Positions 15,775 to 25,519 of a stretch of DNA of 51,522 nucleotides are shown here, in pieces. The translations under genes and the position numbers were made by a program. The DNA lies in the NCBI GenBank assembly GCA_913047795.1, contig CAJWTS010000020.1, positions 1-51,522 on the forward strand, given 5' to 3'. The notes beneath the pieces were generated by a model, which did no database searches, was not told where the DNA came from, and worked only from the letters and a program-made list of their open reading frames with translations. The DNA comes from an uncultured Verrucomicrobiota bacterium (GTDB lineage: Bacteria; Verrucomicrobiota; Kiritimatiellia; CAJWTS01). Position 1 is the first letter of the stretch, and every line of letters starts with the position of its first letter.

Positions 15775-17118
15775 TTATCGCATGATATTCAACCCTTTTT
15801 GCATCGCCTTCTGCATCTTACCCATTTTTTTGGCCATTTTTTGAGCCTGCTGGAAGCGGCGCATGAGCTCATTGACATCGCTGGGCGTGGTACCGCTACC
15901 CCCCGCGATACGTTTACGACGGCTTCCATTCAGCAAAGCGGGGCGGCGGCGCTCGGTCGGCGTCATACTCAGAATAATGGCTTCAGCCTTGACCGCGAAG
16001 CTGTCCATCTGGGCTGCTGCGTCGGGTCCCGTGCCCGCGGAGGCCTTCAAATCGGCAGAAATCGGCAACATTTTCATGATGCTATCCATGGATCCCATCT
16101 TGCGAATCTGTCGCAATTGCTCCAGAAAATCCTCCAGGTTCAAACGCTTTTTGCGAAGCGTCTGCTCCATTCGCTGCGCCTGATCTTCGTCGACGACCTC
16201 TTGCACCTTCTCGACCAGTGAAACCACATCACCCATACCAAGAATGCGTGATGCAAGCCGGTCCGGATAAAACGGCTCCAGATCCTCGAGTTTCTCCCCG
16301 ACACCGGAGAACAGCACGGGACATCCCGCCACACGGCGGATCGACAGTGCCGCTCCGCCGCGAGCATCACCATCGAGTTTTGTAAGCACCAGACCGGTCA
16401 GGCCGATTCGCTCATGAAACGTGCGCGCCACGTTGACCGACTCCTGTCCCAGCGCGGAATCAACAACAAGGATCGTGTTGCGTGGGTTGACGGCGTCGCG
16501 CAGCGCCTCTAGTTCCTGCACCAAATCCTCGTCAACCTGGAAACGCCCGCCGGTATCGAACAGCACCACATCGGCCCCACTCCGTGAGGCCTCATCCAAG
16601 CCCCGTGCACCAAGCGCCGGCACGACCTCGCCCGCTGTCGGGCGAATCACCTCGACTTCTATTTGCTCACCTAGAACGGCAAGCTGTTCCACCGCAGCGG
16701 GTCGACGAATATCCGCCGCCACCATCACGACACGCTTCCCCTTGCCCTTCCAATGCAGCGCCAACTTCGCACACGACGTCGTTTTTCCCGATCCGTGCAG
16801 ACCCAACAACAACACGGACGCCGGGTGCCCATTCAGATTGACAGCCTGATTCTTTTCACCAAGCAGCGCAACCATCTCCTCATGTACGCACTTAACAAAC
16901 TGTTGACCCGGCGCAATGCTCTGTGTCACCTCCTGACCGAGGCATCGTTCACGCAGACTCGCAACAAAGTCTTTCACGACCTCGAAGCTTACGTCCGCCT
17001 CCAGCAGCGCCATGCGCACATCGCGCACGGCCTCCGCGATATTTTCTTCGCTCATTCGCCCGTGCCCACGGACCTTCTTGATGACTTTCTGTAGCGATGC
17101 ACTCAGTGATTCAAGCAT
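15775..17118 (-). CDS. ffh: signal recognition particle protein Ffh (SRP54)
   Basis: A 447-residue GTPase that binds signal sequences of nascent membrane proteins with the 4.5S RNA. The N domain covers residues 1-90. The G domain has GLHGSGKTT (106-114), DTGGR, and TKLDGDARGG. The M domain starts near residue 300, with the RNA-binding SRRKRIAGGSG-T segment and a Met-rich, basic C-terminus (QKMAKKMGKMQKAMQKG). It is first in the run ffh-rpsP-khpA-trmD-rplS-rnhB-yraN. A strong hairpin separates it from clpC upstream. Confidence 0.98.
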   Translation of the reverse strand: MLESLSASLQKVIKKVRGHGRMSEENIAEAVRDVRMALLEADVSFEVVKDFVASLRERCLGQEVTQSIAPGQQFVKCVHEEMVALLGEKNQAVNLNGHPASVLLLGLHGSGKTTSCAKLALHWKGKGKRVVMVAADIRRPAAVEQLAVLGEQIEVEVIRPTAGEVVPALGARGLDEASRSGADVVLFDTGGRFQVDEDLVQELEALRDAVNPRNTILVVDSALGQESVNVARTFHERIGLTGLVLTKLDGDARGGAALSIRRVAGCPVLFSGVGEKLEDLEPFYPDRLASRILGMGDVVSLVEKVQEVVDEDQAQRMEQTLRKKRLNLEDFLEQLRQIRKMGSMDSIMKMLPISADLKASAGTGPDAAAQMDSFAVKAEAIILSMTPTERRRPALLNGSRRKRIAGGSGTTPSDVNELMRRFQQAQKMAKKMGKMQKAMQKGLNIMR

Positions 17119-17158
17119 GGCGCTTTCCTATGGTGTGATTGGCAGGAGCAGAAGCATT

Positions 17159-17181
17159 CCGTTCACGGATGCCGTGAACGG
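17159..17181 (-). terminator. 10-bp perfect hairpin between clpC and ffh
   Basis: CCGTTCACGG and CCGTGAACGG are a perfect inverted repeat with a three-base centre. It lies 40 bases after the clpC stop. No U-tract follows, so it may be a Rho-assisted stop, an RNA-stability hairpin or an operator rather than an intrinsic terminator. Confidence 0.45.
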
Positions 17182-17220
17182 TGGAAATGGCAAGACGGCG
17201 CGATGCGAAGCGAATCCGGG

Positions 17221-19716
17221 TCAGTCCGACTTCTCTTCAACTAACTCAGGCTCCTCCGCCTTAACCTCTACCGAGCGGAACGTGAGCCGGTCGCCATCGA
17301 CCTCGGCTATGATCGTATGCGTTTCCTCGAGGTTACCGCGTAAAATCTCTTCCGCCAAGGGATCCTCAAGATGTTTTTCGACCGCGCGACGCATGGGCCG
17401 CGCGCCAAACTCGGCGTCGAAGCCCTTCTCGATCAAAAACTCCCGCGAGTCGTCGCTCAGCTCCAGATTCACACCGCCGCGATGCAGCAAACGCGCCTGG
17501 ACCTTGCTTAACTCGAGATCCAGAATTTCGGAGACATGCTCGCGCGTCAGCGGACGGAATACCATGATATCGTCAATTCGATTCAGGAACTCGGGCTTGA
17601 ATGAACGCTTCGCCTCTTCGAGCATGCGCTCTTTCAATTTTGCGTAGTCCGTCTCTCCCGTATTGTCGTTAAACCCGAGCGAAGATCCTTTCCTGGCGAG
17701 TGCCGCACCCAGGTTCGACGTCATAATCACGACTACGTTACGAAAATCGACCTGCCGCCCCATGCTGTCTGTCAATGTGCCCTCTTCGAGGATTTGCAAC
17801 AGCATGTGCATCACGTCCGGATGGGCCTTCTCGACCTCATCGAAGAGCACGACCGAATAGGGGCGCTGGCGAACCTTTTCGGTCAACTGGCCACCATCGC
17901 CATGCCCCACATAACCCGGTGGTGAACCAACCAGGCGCGAGACCGTAAATTTCTCCATGTATTCCGACATGTCGATCTGAATCAAGGCATCCGAATCATT
18001 GAACATGAACTCGGCCAACGCCTTGGCCAACAACGTCTTGCCAACGCCGGTGGGTCCCAGAAAGACAAACGACCCGATCGGACGGCGCGGATCCTTCAAG
18101 TCAGCATGCGAGCGACGCAGGGCTTTGGAGATCGCCTGCACCGCCTCTTCCTGACCCACGACCGTGTGTTCGAGTTCGGACTCCATGTTCAACAGGCGGG
18201 CGAGTTCCTGACCCTCCATCTTTTTCAAGGGCACGCCGGTCGCCTTGGCCACCATCGCCATGACGTCTTCCCCGTCGACCATAATCGTCTTCTTCTGATT
18301 TTCCACCTGCCACTGCTTGATAATCTCATCCAGCGCTTCGCGCTCCTTGCGTTCCTTATCGCGCAGCTCGGCGGCTTCTTCAAATCGTTGCTCCTTAATC
18401 GCAACTTCCTTGCGATTCTTAATCTTATCGATCTTCTCCTCGCGCTTACGCAAATCCGGCGAACGCGTCGTTGCGGCAATCCGTGCGCGGGCACCGGCTT
18501 CATCAATCATGTCGATCGCCTTGTCCGGCAAAAACCGGCCGGTGATGTAACGATCCGCAAGGCGCGCAGCCGTTTCGAGCGCGTCCTCCGTAAACGTCAC
18601 CATGTGGTGATCTTCATAACGCGAACTGATGCCCTGCAAAATCTTGATTGTCTCCTCGACCGAAGGTTCTTCGATCCGCACCGGCTGGAATCGACGCTCC
18701 AGCGCGGAATCCTTCTCGATATAGCGCCGATATTCGTCCAGCGTCGTCGCGCCAATGCACTGCAACTCACCGCGGGCGAGAGCCGGTTTAATGATGTTCG
18801 AGGCATCCATTGCGCCTTCGGCCGATCCCGCGCCGACCAGCGTGTGTAGCTCGTCGATAAAAAGAATCACGTTCTTGGCCTGCACGATCTCGTCGAGCAC
18901 GGCCTTGATGCGTTCCTCAAACTGTCCGCGATATTTGGTGCCGGCAATCATCAGGGCCAGGTCGAGCGTGATGACCTTCTTGTTGCGCATGATCTCCGGC
19001 GCGCAGCCACCCGTAATGGACTGCGCGAGCCCTTCAACCACGGCGGTCTTGCCGACACCCGCTTCACCGAGAAGCACAGGATTGTTTTTCGTGCGGCGAC
19101 AGAGAATCTGAATAACCCGTTCAAGTTCTTCCTCACGCCCGATCACAGGATCCAATTCCGACCGGTGCGCGAGATTGGTCAAATCACGCCCGAAGGCATC
19201 CAGCGCCGGTGTCTTGCTGGATTTGGCTTTCGTGGGCTTTTCCGGCACATCGGATTCCGACGGCGGTTCGAAATTAGGATCCAGCTCTTTCATGATTTCG
19301 CCCCGTGCGGTTTCCATGTCCACGCTTAGATTGGCCAGCACTTGCGCTGCAACGCCCTCGCCCTCCCGAATCAAGCCCAACAAAATATGTTCGGTACCCA
19401 CATAGGTATGATTCAGCGCGAGCGCCTCGGAAACGGCGAGTTGCAAGACCTTCTTGGCCCGCGGCGTAAACGGAAGACTTCCGACCGTCTTGGTCTCCGG
19501 CCCCTGGCCCACGGCCTTCTCCACCTCGAGGCGTAGCCGTTCAAGGGAAACACCCATCCGCTCCAGCACACTCACGGCGACCCCCTCGCCAAGCGCAACA
19601 AGGCCCAGCAGGAGATGCTCGGTACCGATATAATCATGATTGAAGCGTTCGGCTTCCTTGCGGCACAACTGGATCACCTGTTGTGCTCGCGGAGTGAAAT
19701 TACTGAAATCGCTCAT
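17221..19716 (-). CDS. clpC: ATP-dependent Clp protease ATPase subunit ClpC
   Basis: An 831-residue AAA+ unfoldase that feeds ClpP. Residues 1-145 hold two Clp_N repeats (both with NH.Y.GTEH-LLGL). The first ATPase has GEAGVGKT and the pore motif KYRGQFEER. The UVR middle domain is around [15 protein letters not shown]. The second ATPase has GPTGVGKT, and the ClpP-docking loop is SSLGF. In Firmicutes ClpC reads phospho-arginine marks put on by McsB. Here mcsB ends 3 bases upstream and mcsA precedes it, which supports the same partnership. No ctsR repressor gene is adjacent. Confidence 0.97.
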   Translation of the reverse strand: MSDFSNFTPRAQQVIQLCRKEAERFNHDYIGTEHLLLGLVALGEGVAVSVLERMGVSLERLRLEVEKAVGQGPETKTVGSLPFTPRAKKVLQLAVSEALALNHTYVGTEHILLGLIREGEGVAAQVLANLSVDMETARGEIMKELDPNFEPPSESDVPEKPTKAKSSKTPALDAFGRDLTNLAHRSELDPVIGREEELERVIQILCRRTKNNPVLLGEAGVGKTAVVEGLAQSITGGCAPEIMRNKKVITLDLALMIAGTKYRGQFEERIKAVLDEIVQAKNVILFIDELHTLVGAGSAEGAMDASNIIKPALARGELQCIGATTLDEYRRYIEKDSALERRFQPVRIEEPSVEETIKILQGISSRYEDHHMVTFTEDALETAARLADRYITGRFLPDKAIDMIDEAGARARIAATTRSPDLRKREEKIDKIKNRKEVAIKEQRFEEAAELRDKERKEREALDEIIKQWQVENQKKTIMVDGEDVMAMVAKATGVPLKKMEGQELARLLNMESELEHTVVGQEEAVQAISKALRRSHADLKDPRRPIGSFVFLGPTGVGKTLLAKALAEFMFNDSDALIQIDMSEYMEKFTVSRLVGSPPGYVGHGDGGQLTEKVRQRPYSVVLFDEVEKAHPDVMHMLLQILEEGTLTDSMGRQVDFRNVVVIMTSNLGAALARKGSSLGFNDNTGETDYAKLKERMLEEAKRSFKPEFLNRIDDIMVFRPLTREHVSEILDLELSKVQARLLHRGGVNLELSDDSREFLIEKGFDAEFGARPMRRAVEKHLEDPLAEEILRGNLEETHTIIAEVDGDRLTFRSVEVKAEEPELVEEKSD

Positions 19717-19719
19717 GAT

Positions 19720-20775
19720 CTAAAACTCCGCTCCCGAGAGTCTTTCCCGGACCAAGTCGGCACGGACCTTGTCGCGTGCTTCTGGTTCGATAACTTGTTG
19801 CATTATCTTCTGTAAGTGTCCCGGCTGTGTCAAGATCATAAGCTCGTTGATCTCCGCGATCCCGATCTTTTCAACGAATTCGAGCTCAATCCCGAGGCGA
19901 ATGGCGGAGAGCAAATCAAGCGTCTCTTTCGAGCTCAAAAGATGAGCATTGGTGAGTATGCCAAAGGCCCGGCCGACGTAGTCACGCACCAGGCTCTCGC
20001 GATCCTGCATCAACCTTTCACGTGCGTTACACTCGTGTCGATCCAGCTCTTCCACCACCTGGTGGATGTACGCGATGATCTGCTCCTCGCTCTCACCGAG
20101 CGAGGTCTGGTTGGAGATCTGGAACATGTTGCCCCAGGCATCGGTTCCCTCCCCCAGTAAGCCCCGTACGGCCAGCTTCATTTTGCTCAATCCGACCGTG
20201 ACAGGACCGATGTCCTCCGTAAGCTTCAGCGCCGGCAGGTGCATCATGACACTGGCCCGCATGCCGGTGCCGACGTTCGTCGGGCAGGCGGTCAGGTAGC
20301 CCAGGTCCGGCGCGAAGGAAAAATCGACCTGCGACTCGAGCGCACTCTCGATCGCAAGCAGGCGTTCCCAGATCGCCTGTAGACTCAATCCCGGCCGCAT
20401 GGCTTGCATGCGAAGATGGTCCTCCTCGTTGATCATGATCGCAATCGACTCGTCCGGGCTGACGACCAGGCCATTGCCATCGTGGCGGCCGATCAGTTCG
20501 TTGCTGATCAGCTGGCGTTCCTTGAGCACGAGGCAGTCCACCTCGCCCAGGCGCTCCATGGAAAGATACAGGGCGTCGTCAAGCAGCCCGGTTTCGCGAA
20601 TCGCGGCGGCCAGGCGATCGTAGATGCTCGCCCGTTCGTCCTTCCCCGCCCAGCCGGGAAATGCCGCGTCCTTCACGTTGCGCGCGAGGCGCACGCGACT
20701 ACTAATGACCGTGCCCGTGTCGAGGCCGACCGACAACCAGGAGCCCGGCAAACGTACCAGATCCTCAACCTTCAT
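19720..20775 (-). CDS. mcsB: protein arginine kinase McsB
   Basis: A 351-residue guanidino-kinase-fold enzyme that phosphorylates arginines in proteins, marking them for ClpCP. The start is taken as the ATG at 20775 (MKVEDLVRLP), which overlaps the mcsA end by 11 bases. A longer frame to 20847 only covers mcsA. Seen: SSRVRLARN (residues 25-33), the catalytic NEEDH (116-120) and CPTNVGTGMRASVMMHLP. The C-terminal RDKVRA (334-339) matches the RDxxRA phospho-arginine-binding allosteric motif of the Bacillus-type enzyme. All the elements for an active kinase therefore seem present. Confidence 0.95.
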   Translation of the reverse strand: MKVEDLVRLPGSWLSVGLDTGTVISSRVRLARNVKDAAFPGWAGKDERASIYDRLAAAIRETGLLDDALYLSMERLGEVDCLVLKERQLISNELIGRHDGNGLVVSPDESIAIMINEEDHLRMQAMRPGLSLQAIWERLLAIESALESQVDFSFAPDLGYLTACPTNVGTGMRASVMMHLPALKLTEDIGPVTVGLSKMKLAVRGLLGEGTDAWGNMFQISNQTSLGESEEQIIAYIHQVVEELDRHECNARERLMQDRESLVRDYVGRAFGILTNAHLLSSKETLDLLSAIRLGIELEFVEKIGIAEINELMILTQPGHLQKIMQQVIEPEARDKVRADLVRERLSGAEF

Positions 20776-21259
20776 GTTCAATTTCGCGGGCCGACGGCTC
20801 CGTACGCATGGATTGAATCCGATCGCGCAGGCGTGCCGCCTCTTCAAACTCCTGGGATGTTACCGCTGCACGCAATTCGCGTTCCAGGCGGCGTAACTCA
20901 ACAACCTGTCGCTCGCATTCAGGAAAGCGCCCGACATGCACCACATCTCGATGCGAATGCTTCAAAATAGGCGCCAGATCATCGGCGAACGTGCGGTAGC
21001 ATTCGGGGCAGCCGAGGCGCGACGTCTTCTTGAAGTCGCCACGACGCATGTGGCATTGCGGGCAGGACTTGTCCGACTGCGCACTATCACTCTCGGCCCC
21101 CATGCCGTACAACAAGTCGGTCAACGAAAGGGGGCCACCGCCCCCGATATCCTTGCGCGCGGCGCACTCTTCGCAGAGATGCAGCGTGCGCTCCTCGCCG
21201 TTGATCTCGGAGGCGTAATCCACCGCGGCATCCTGCATTTTACAGATTTCACACAACAT
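20765..21259 (-). CDS. mcsA: McsA zinc-finger / UVR protein, activator of McsB
   Basis: A 164-residue protein. The N-terminal zinc sites are CEIC and CEEC (residues 3-6 and 28-31), followed by CPQC and CPEC in the middle. The UVR motif SQEFEEAARLRDRI is near the C-terminus. McsA activates McsB and links it to ClpC. It starts 12 bases after ilvE and overlaps mcsB by 11 bases, so ilvE-mcsA-mcsB-clpC looks like one transcript. Confidence 0.94.
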   Translation of the reverse strand: MLCEICKMQDAAVDYASEINGEERTLHLCEECAARKDIGGGGPLSLTDLLYGMGAESDSAQSDKSCPQCHMRRGDFKKTSRLGCPECYRTFADDLAPILKHSHRDVVHVGRFPECERQVVELRRLERELRAAVTSQEFEEAARLRDRIQSMRTEPSAREIEHEG

Positions 21260-21271
21260 GATGGCTGGGCC

Positions 21272-22138
21272 CTAAATCGGCGTACCGGTGCCCATGGCAA
21301 GTTTCTTGAATTCAGACGCAAGTTCGCGCGTGATCGGCCCGGGCTCTCCCACCCCGATTTTACGCCGGTCGATGTTGATAACGGCAATAACTTCCGCAGC
21401 CGTGCCGGTCAGGAAGACTTCCTCGGCGGTATACAGATCGTAGCGACTCAACGTTTCCTCGCGAACCTCGTAATTCTTTTCGCGCGCCAGTTCGATCACA
21501 ATGTCACGCGTAATCCCACGCAGAATTCCAGCGCTGGCCGGAGGCGTGCGCAAAACGCGGCCCTTCACCACGAAGATATTATCGCCGGTTGCCTCCGCAA
21601 CGTTGCCGGCGTGATTCAACATCACCGCCTCCAGTACGCCGGAGTTTATCGCCTCGATTTTAGCCAGAATGTTGTTCAGGTAATTCAAGCTCTTGATACT
21701 CGGATTGAGGGCCTCCGGATGGTTACGCACCGTTCCGACGGTCACGATCGAAAGCCCTTCCTCATACAGCCGCCGCGGATAAAGCTGAATACTGCCTGCG
21801 ATGACGATGACTTCGCCCTTCTTGCACGTATATGGATTCAAGCCCAGGGTTCCAACCCCGCGCGTCACGATCAGCCGAATGTAGCCATCCTTGATCTTGT
21901 TGGCGCGACAGGTGCGAACCACCGCCCGCCCGATGCCGGTTGGCGTCATCGGGATCTCGAGCGCAATCGCTCGTGCCGAATCGAACAGCCGCTCGATATG
22001 TTCCTCCAATTTGAAGACCCGCCCATTGTACGCACGAATACCCTCGAACACGCCATCCCCATAGAGCAGGCCGTGATCAAACACAGATATCTTGGCATCG
22101 CGCTCGGCGACCAATTTTCCACTGACATAAACTTTCAT
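21272..22138 (-). CDS. ilvE: branched-chain amino acid aminotransferase
   Basis: A 288-residue class IV PLP enzyme for the last step of Leu, Ile and Val synthesis. The start is the ATG at 22138 (MKVYVSGKL). An ATG or GTG eight codons upstream is less likely. HGLLYGDGVFEGIRAYNG (residues 22-39) is the family signature. The PLP lysine is Lys149 in SIKSLNYLNN. Substrate-loop residues are around GRVLRTPPASAGILRGITRD. D-amino-acid transaminase and ADC lyase share the fold, but the N-terminal signature fits IlvE best. Confidence 0.92.
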   Translation of the reverse strand: MKVYVSGKLVAERDAKISVFDHGLLYGDGVFEGIRAYNGRVFKLEEHIERLFDSARAIALEIPMTPTGIGRAVVRTCRANKIKDGYIRLIVTRGVGTLGLNPYTCKKGEVIVIAGSIQLYPRRLYEEGLSIVTVGTVRNHPEALNPSIKSLNYLNNILAKIEAINSGVLEAVMLNHAGNVAEATGDNIFVVKGRVLRTPPASAGILRGITRDIVIELAREKNYEVREETLSRYDLYTAEEVFLTGTAAEVIAVINIDRRKIGVGEPGPITRELASEFKKLAMGTGTPI

Positions 22139-22344
22139 GATGAGCCAATCGTTGACATGCAAAGTACCAACGCCGGACTGAAAGTACAGGCGAAACTAGG
22201 GCGGATCAGCGTACCGGCATCTCTGCGCCCGCTCCGCGCGCGCCGTCCCGGATCCTCGTTGGCGCGCACCAGGCATCGCAGCAAGAGCTCCGTGAAGGCA
22301 CCCCCGTAGTCCCGCATTGCATGGGGGTTGTGAACGAGGAGAAA

Positions 22345-22428
22345 TGCAGCCGAGAGGACTCGAACCTCCACCCTGTTGCCAGGACAAGAACCTGAATCTT
22401 GCGCGTCTACCAATTCCGCCACGGCTGC
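22345..22428 (-). tRNA. tRNA-Leu (anticodon CAG)
   Basis: Acceptor stem GCAGCCG / CGGCTGC with discriminator A at 22345. The anticodon stem CAAGA / TCTTG encloses loop TTCAGGT, anticodon CAG at 22394-22392. The T-arm GGAGGTTCGAGTCCTC and an extended variable arm (TCCTGGCAACAGGGT) fit a class II leucine tRNA. The 3' CCA is not encoded, unlike the Ser and His tRNAs in this window. Confidence 0.96.
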
Positions 22429-22459
22429 GTCGAGATATCTCCGTGCAGGAGAGGCCAGA

Positions 22460-22488
22460 TAATTACCGATCCCGGGAGCGGCTTGCAA
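22460..22488 (-). promoter_or_regulatory. candidate promoter of tRNA-Leu
   Basis: On the minus strand TTGCAA (22488-22483), a 17-base spacer and TAATTA (22465-22460) resemble a sigma70 promoter. The start would fall about 25 bases before the tRNA. It overlaps only the gap after the hypothetical gene ending at 22491. Confidence 0.5.
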
Positions 22489-22490
22489 TC

Positions 22491-23276
22491 CTATTCGCCC
22501 CCGATTGAAAAACGTGGTTCAATCGTGCCGGTCTCGATCGGTTCACCCTTGGGGTTACGAAGTGCCTGGTCGATGAACCGTACGCCGGTCGGTGTCGCGA
22601 TGAAGTACGTGTGCGCGATGACGTCGCGAGCCACGAGATGCATGATCCGGATGTTGCCCAAAGGGTCGAATTCGATACGCGGTTTAAATACCCGCACAAT
22701 TCGTCCCAATTCGAAAACCCCGTATGATCGCCGCTCCTTCGCGTCGTAGACGCAAAGGAACAACATTTCCGTGTCGCCACGGGCCCAGTAGCGCAAACTG
22801 TAGGTTCGCACAATGGATGGGGATTCAGGCAATTCGCGATCGCGCGTAAGCAGCTCCATGCCATTCACGACATCGATGATCGCTTCACGCGAACGATATG
22901 CCTTGCCGCGCCACTCGACTTTTGCGCGCACGAAGTAGCGCCCTACAGGGCGCACGTCAAAGAAGCGTGACATGTCGATGCGTCGGGTGCTTTCTTTCTG
23001 AGATGCGACCGACCAGCTGCTCACGAATAACGACTCGTTTCGCTTCGAAAGAAACCGGTCCCGGCTGCGCCGGATCACGAACTGGACCTTCGCATGCGGA
23101 TGATACTTACCGAACTCGATAGCGGAACCTGTCTCGTTCTGGATGGTGAGATCGACCGGCATAGCCTCGAACTGCAGCACCTCCTCGTTCGGCGCCGTGA
23201 GGTGCACGCTGAACTGCGCAACGAGGCAGGACGGCAGCGCCGATAGAATCAGCAGGGCAATCGTCCGGATTCTCAC
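22491..23276 (-). CDS. hypothetical secreted protein, 261 aa
   Basis: I do not recognise a family. A signal peptide covers residues 1-20 (hydrophobic, ending LVAQ). The rest is mostly beta-type with few cysteines, with one Ig-like stretch at about 20-125 (VDLTIQNETGSAIEF, YFVRAKVEW) and a second part without known motif. It starts at GTG, which overlaps the stop of the gmhA-like gene in GTGA. It is therefore translated together with that gene. A role in the cell envelope is only a guess. Confidence 0.7.
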   Translation of the reverse strand: MRIRTIALLILSALPSCLVAQFSVHLTAPNEEVLQFEAMPVDLTIQNETGSAIEFGKYHPHAKVQFVIRRSRDRFLSKRNESLFVSSWSVASQKESTRRIDMSRFFDVRPVGRYFVRAKVEWRGKAYRSREAIIDVVNGMELLTRDRELPESPSIVRTYSLRYWARGDTEMLFLCVYDAKERRSYGVFELGRIVRVFKPRIEFDPLGNIRIMHLVARDVIAHTYFIATPTGVRFIDQALRNPKGEPIETGTIEPRFSIGGE

Positions 23277-23863
23277 GACGATTCCGGCGTGAAGACTTGC
23301 TCAACGGATTCGAGGATCATGTGCAATATCACCTGGTGCGCCTCCTGGATACGCGCCGTGTCATCAGCCTTCACGATCAGCGCATGATCCGCAGCGGCAG
23401 CCAGATTTCCGCCGTCTCTGCCCAGCAGGCAGATCGTCAACAATCCAGCGTTGCGTGCGGCCGTGGCCGCGTTCACCAAATTCGCGCCACGTCCGCTGGT
23501 GCTGAACAGAATCAGCACATCGCCCGGGCAGCCGAGCGCCTGGATCTGCCGGCTAAACACATGCTCGTACCCGAAGTCATTCGCGATACAGGTCAAGGCC
23601 GTGGAGTCCGCCGGCAATGCAAGCCCTGGAAGCGGATCGCGATTGCCGCGATAACGTCCCACCAGTTCTTCGGCCAGATGCATCGCCTCTGCTGAGCTTC
23701 CTCCATTGCCGGCGGTCAACACCTTGCGGCCGTCCGACAAGGCCGTAACGATGGCATTGCAGATCGCGCGTATCTGATCCGCCTGGTCAGCCAGGCCTGC
23801 GATGATCTCGGCGCTGCTTGCGGCAATTGCGGCCAATTCGTCCGATCCAAGAGCATCACTCAT
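23273..23863 (-). CDS. SIS-domain protein, phosphoheptose isomerase GmhA-like
   Basis: A 196-residue SIS protein, starting at the ATG at 23863 (MSDALG). The sugar-phosphate site is TAGNGGSSAEAMHLAEEL near residue 50, and LILFSTSGRGANLVNA is the second SIS motif. GmhA turns sedoheptulose 7-phosphate into a heptose phosphate for lipopolysaccharide. DiaA, a replication regulator, is a close relative and cannot be excluded. It follows trkH by 54 bases and overlaps the next gene by four. Confidence 0.82.
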   Translation of the reverse strand: MSDALGSDELAAIAASSAEIIAGLADQADQIRAICNAIVTALSDGRKVLTAGNGGSSAEAMHLAEELVGRYRGNRDPLPGLALPADSTALTCIANDFGYEHVFSRQIQALGCPGDVLILFSTSGRGANLVNAATAARNAGLLTICLLGRDGGNLAAAADHALIVKADDTARIQEAHQVILHMILESVEQVFTPESS

Positions 23864-23917
23864 GTCACGATAGTACAGCCAGCGTTCAGGTAAGTCACGG
23901 ACGCACTCGGGCACCTT

Positions 23918-25369
23918 CTACTTCTGCCAGAAGCGAGGAAGAAACAGCACGAGAACAGTGTAGAGCTCCAGGCGGCCCAACAGCATACAGCCGGTTAGCA
24001 GAATTTTTCCGCCCGGCGCTATGTCGGCGAAGCCAGCCATGGGACCGACCGAACTCAAACCCGGACCGATGTTGCCCAGCGCCGCGACTACCGAGGAGAA
24101 TGCGGTCGCAATGTCCTCGGTACAGAAGCTCATGCCAAAGGTTGCGCCCGCGAACAAGAGCACAAAAATCAGGACGAAGCCAACGATCGGATCAATCACG
24201 TCCTGCGCAATCGGCTGTTTGCCAAGTTTGACGTGAAAGACCCCTTGCGGATGAATAAACCGGCGAATATCGCGCACCATCTCCTTGAGAATAATAAAAG
24301 CTCGCACGTTCTTGATTCCGCCCGCGGTCGAACCCGCGCAGCCACCGAGAAACATCAGGAGGACCAGCACGAATTGCGAAGATATCTCCCACTTCGCAAA
24401 ATCCTCCGTCGCGTATCCGGTCGTGGTCATGATCGATGTGGTTTGAAACACAGCCGCGCGCAGCGACTGCCCAATCGTCGCGAACGTCGTCGCCCACAGG
24501 TTGTTCATGGTCAGAATAAAGATTCCGATCAGCCATACGGCGCCGTAAAAACGAAACTCGGGATCCCGCAGATACGCGATCGGTCTCCCCGTCAGCGCCT
24601 TGTAGTGCAAAACGAAGTTGACGCCCGCCAGGAACATGAAGACCACGATCACAAGTTCCACATACAGACTATCAAATCCGGCAACGCTCGCACTGCGCGT
24701 GCTGAAGCCGCCGGTCGACATGGTCGTGAAGGCATGACAGATCGCCTCCAACCAATCCACCCCGCCCAGATGCAGCAACAATGCCTGCGCCAGCGTCAGG
24801 GCCAGGTAGACCCCCCAGAGCAGCTTCGCGGTTGAGGTGATGCGCGGCGTCAAGCGGTCCTTGGCAGGCCCCGGCATCTCCGCCTTGTATATCTGCATCC
24901 CCCCGACCCCCAGGAACGGCAGAATGGCGACGCAGAGAACCAGCACGCCCATTCCGCCGAGCCACTGCGTTAGACAGCGCCAGAACAGGATGCCGGCAGG
25001 CAAGGCCTCCAAATCGGTCAGTACGGATGCGCCGGTGGTCGTGAATCCCGACATCGTCTCAAAAATCGCGTCGATCGGGCTGGCCGCCACCCCGGTCAGG
25101 TAATACGGCAGCGCGCCGAATAGCGAGACGGCGATCCAACCGAATGTCACGACGGCGAATCCGTCACGACGCCCGAGGTCAACCTTCGCGAAGGTTGACA
25201 GAAACATCACCAGCCCCGCAACCGCTGTGACGCCGGTCGATATAAGAAAAGCATGCTGCACCGCAGGTGTATCGCCCATGGCATGCGAGACGGCCCAACT
25301 GACCCCCATCGCAGGTGCGACAACGATCAGCAACACGGCTATGACATGTAATACGGCTCGAGGCTGCAT
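23918..25369 (-). CDS. trkH: Trk-type potassium uptake protein TrkH
   Basis: A 483-residue membrane protein. The four pore-loop selectivity segments are visible: SGFTTTGASV, TTMSTGGFSTRS, IMTTTGYATED and ALGNIGPGLSSVGP. Each has the conserved glycine. About ten membrane helices surround them. TrkH moves K+ inward and needs the TrkA ring, whose gene lies upstream with 150 bases between. A terminator-like hairpin sits in that gap, so TrkH may be made at a lower level than TrkA or from its own promoter. Confidence 0.96.
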   Translation of the reverse strand: MQPRAVLHVIAVLLIVVAPAMGVSWAVSHAMGDTPAVQHAFLISTGVTAVAGLVMFLSTFAKVDLGRRDGFAVVTFGWIAVSLFGALPYYLTGVAASPIDAIFETMSGFTTTGASVLTDLEALPAGILFWRCLTQWLGGMGVLVLCVAILPFLGVGGMQIYKAEMPGPAKDRLTPRITSTAKLLWGVYLALTLAQALLLHLGGVDWLEAICHAFTTMSTGGFSTRSASVAGFDSLYVELVIVVFMFLAGVNFVLHYKALTGRPIAYLRDPEFRFYGAVWLIGIFILTMNNLWATTFATIGQSLRAAVFQTTSIMTTTGYATEDFAKWEISSQFVLVLLMFLGGCAGSTAGGIKNVRAFIILKEMVRDIRRFIHPQGVFHVKLGKQPIAQDVIDPIVGFVLIFVLLFAGATFGMSFCTEDIATAFSSVVAALGNIGPGLSSVGPMAGFADIAPGGKILLTGCMLLGRLELYTVLVLFLPRFWQK

Positions 25370-25496
25370 GGGCTAGAGCTTCAAAGGTTCCTGGATTCAG
25401 TTGTCCAGAAAGGCGAACGACTGAACAAAAACGCCGACCCTCCAGAATAATCGTTCAAATCAATGGCACTCCGCGCGTGAACATGACAACGCCATT

Positions 25497-25518
25497 CAAA
25501 AGCAGCGGCCTGGCCGCT
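25497..25518 (-). terminator. candidate terminator just after trkA
   Basis: AGCGGCC / GGCCGCT (25504-25518, one base between the arms) forms a strong hairpin 2 bases after the trkA stop. On the transcribed strand it is followed by GCTTTTG, a short U-run. It could end or weaken transcription before trkH. Confidence 0.5.
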
Positions 25519-25519
25519 C

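Noticed and set aside
20936..22309. 457-residue plus-strand open frame across mcsA and ilvE
   Set aside because: It lies antisense to two well-supported genes and has no family pattern. GC-rich third positions often open such antisense frames.
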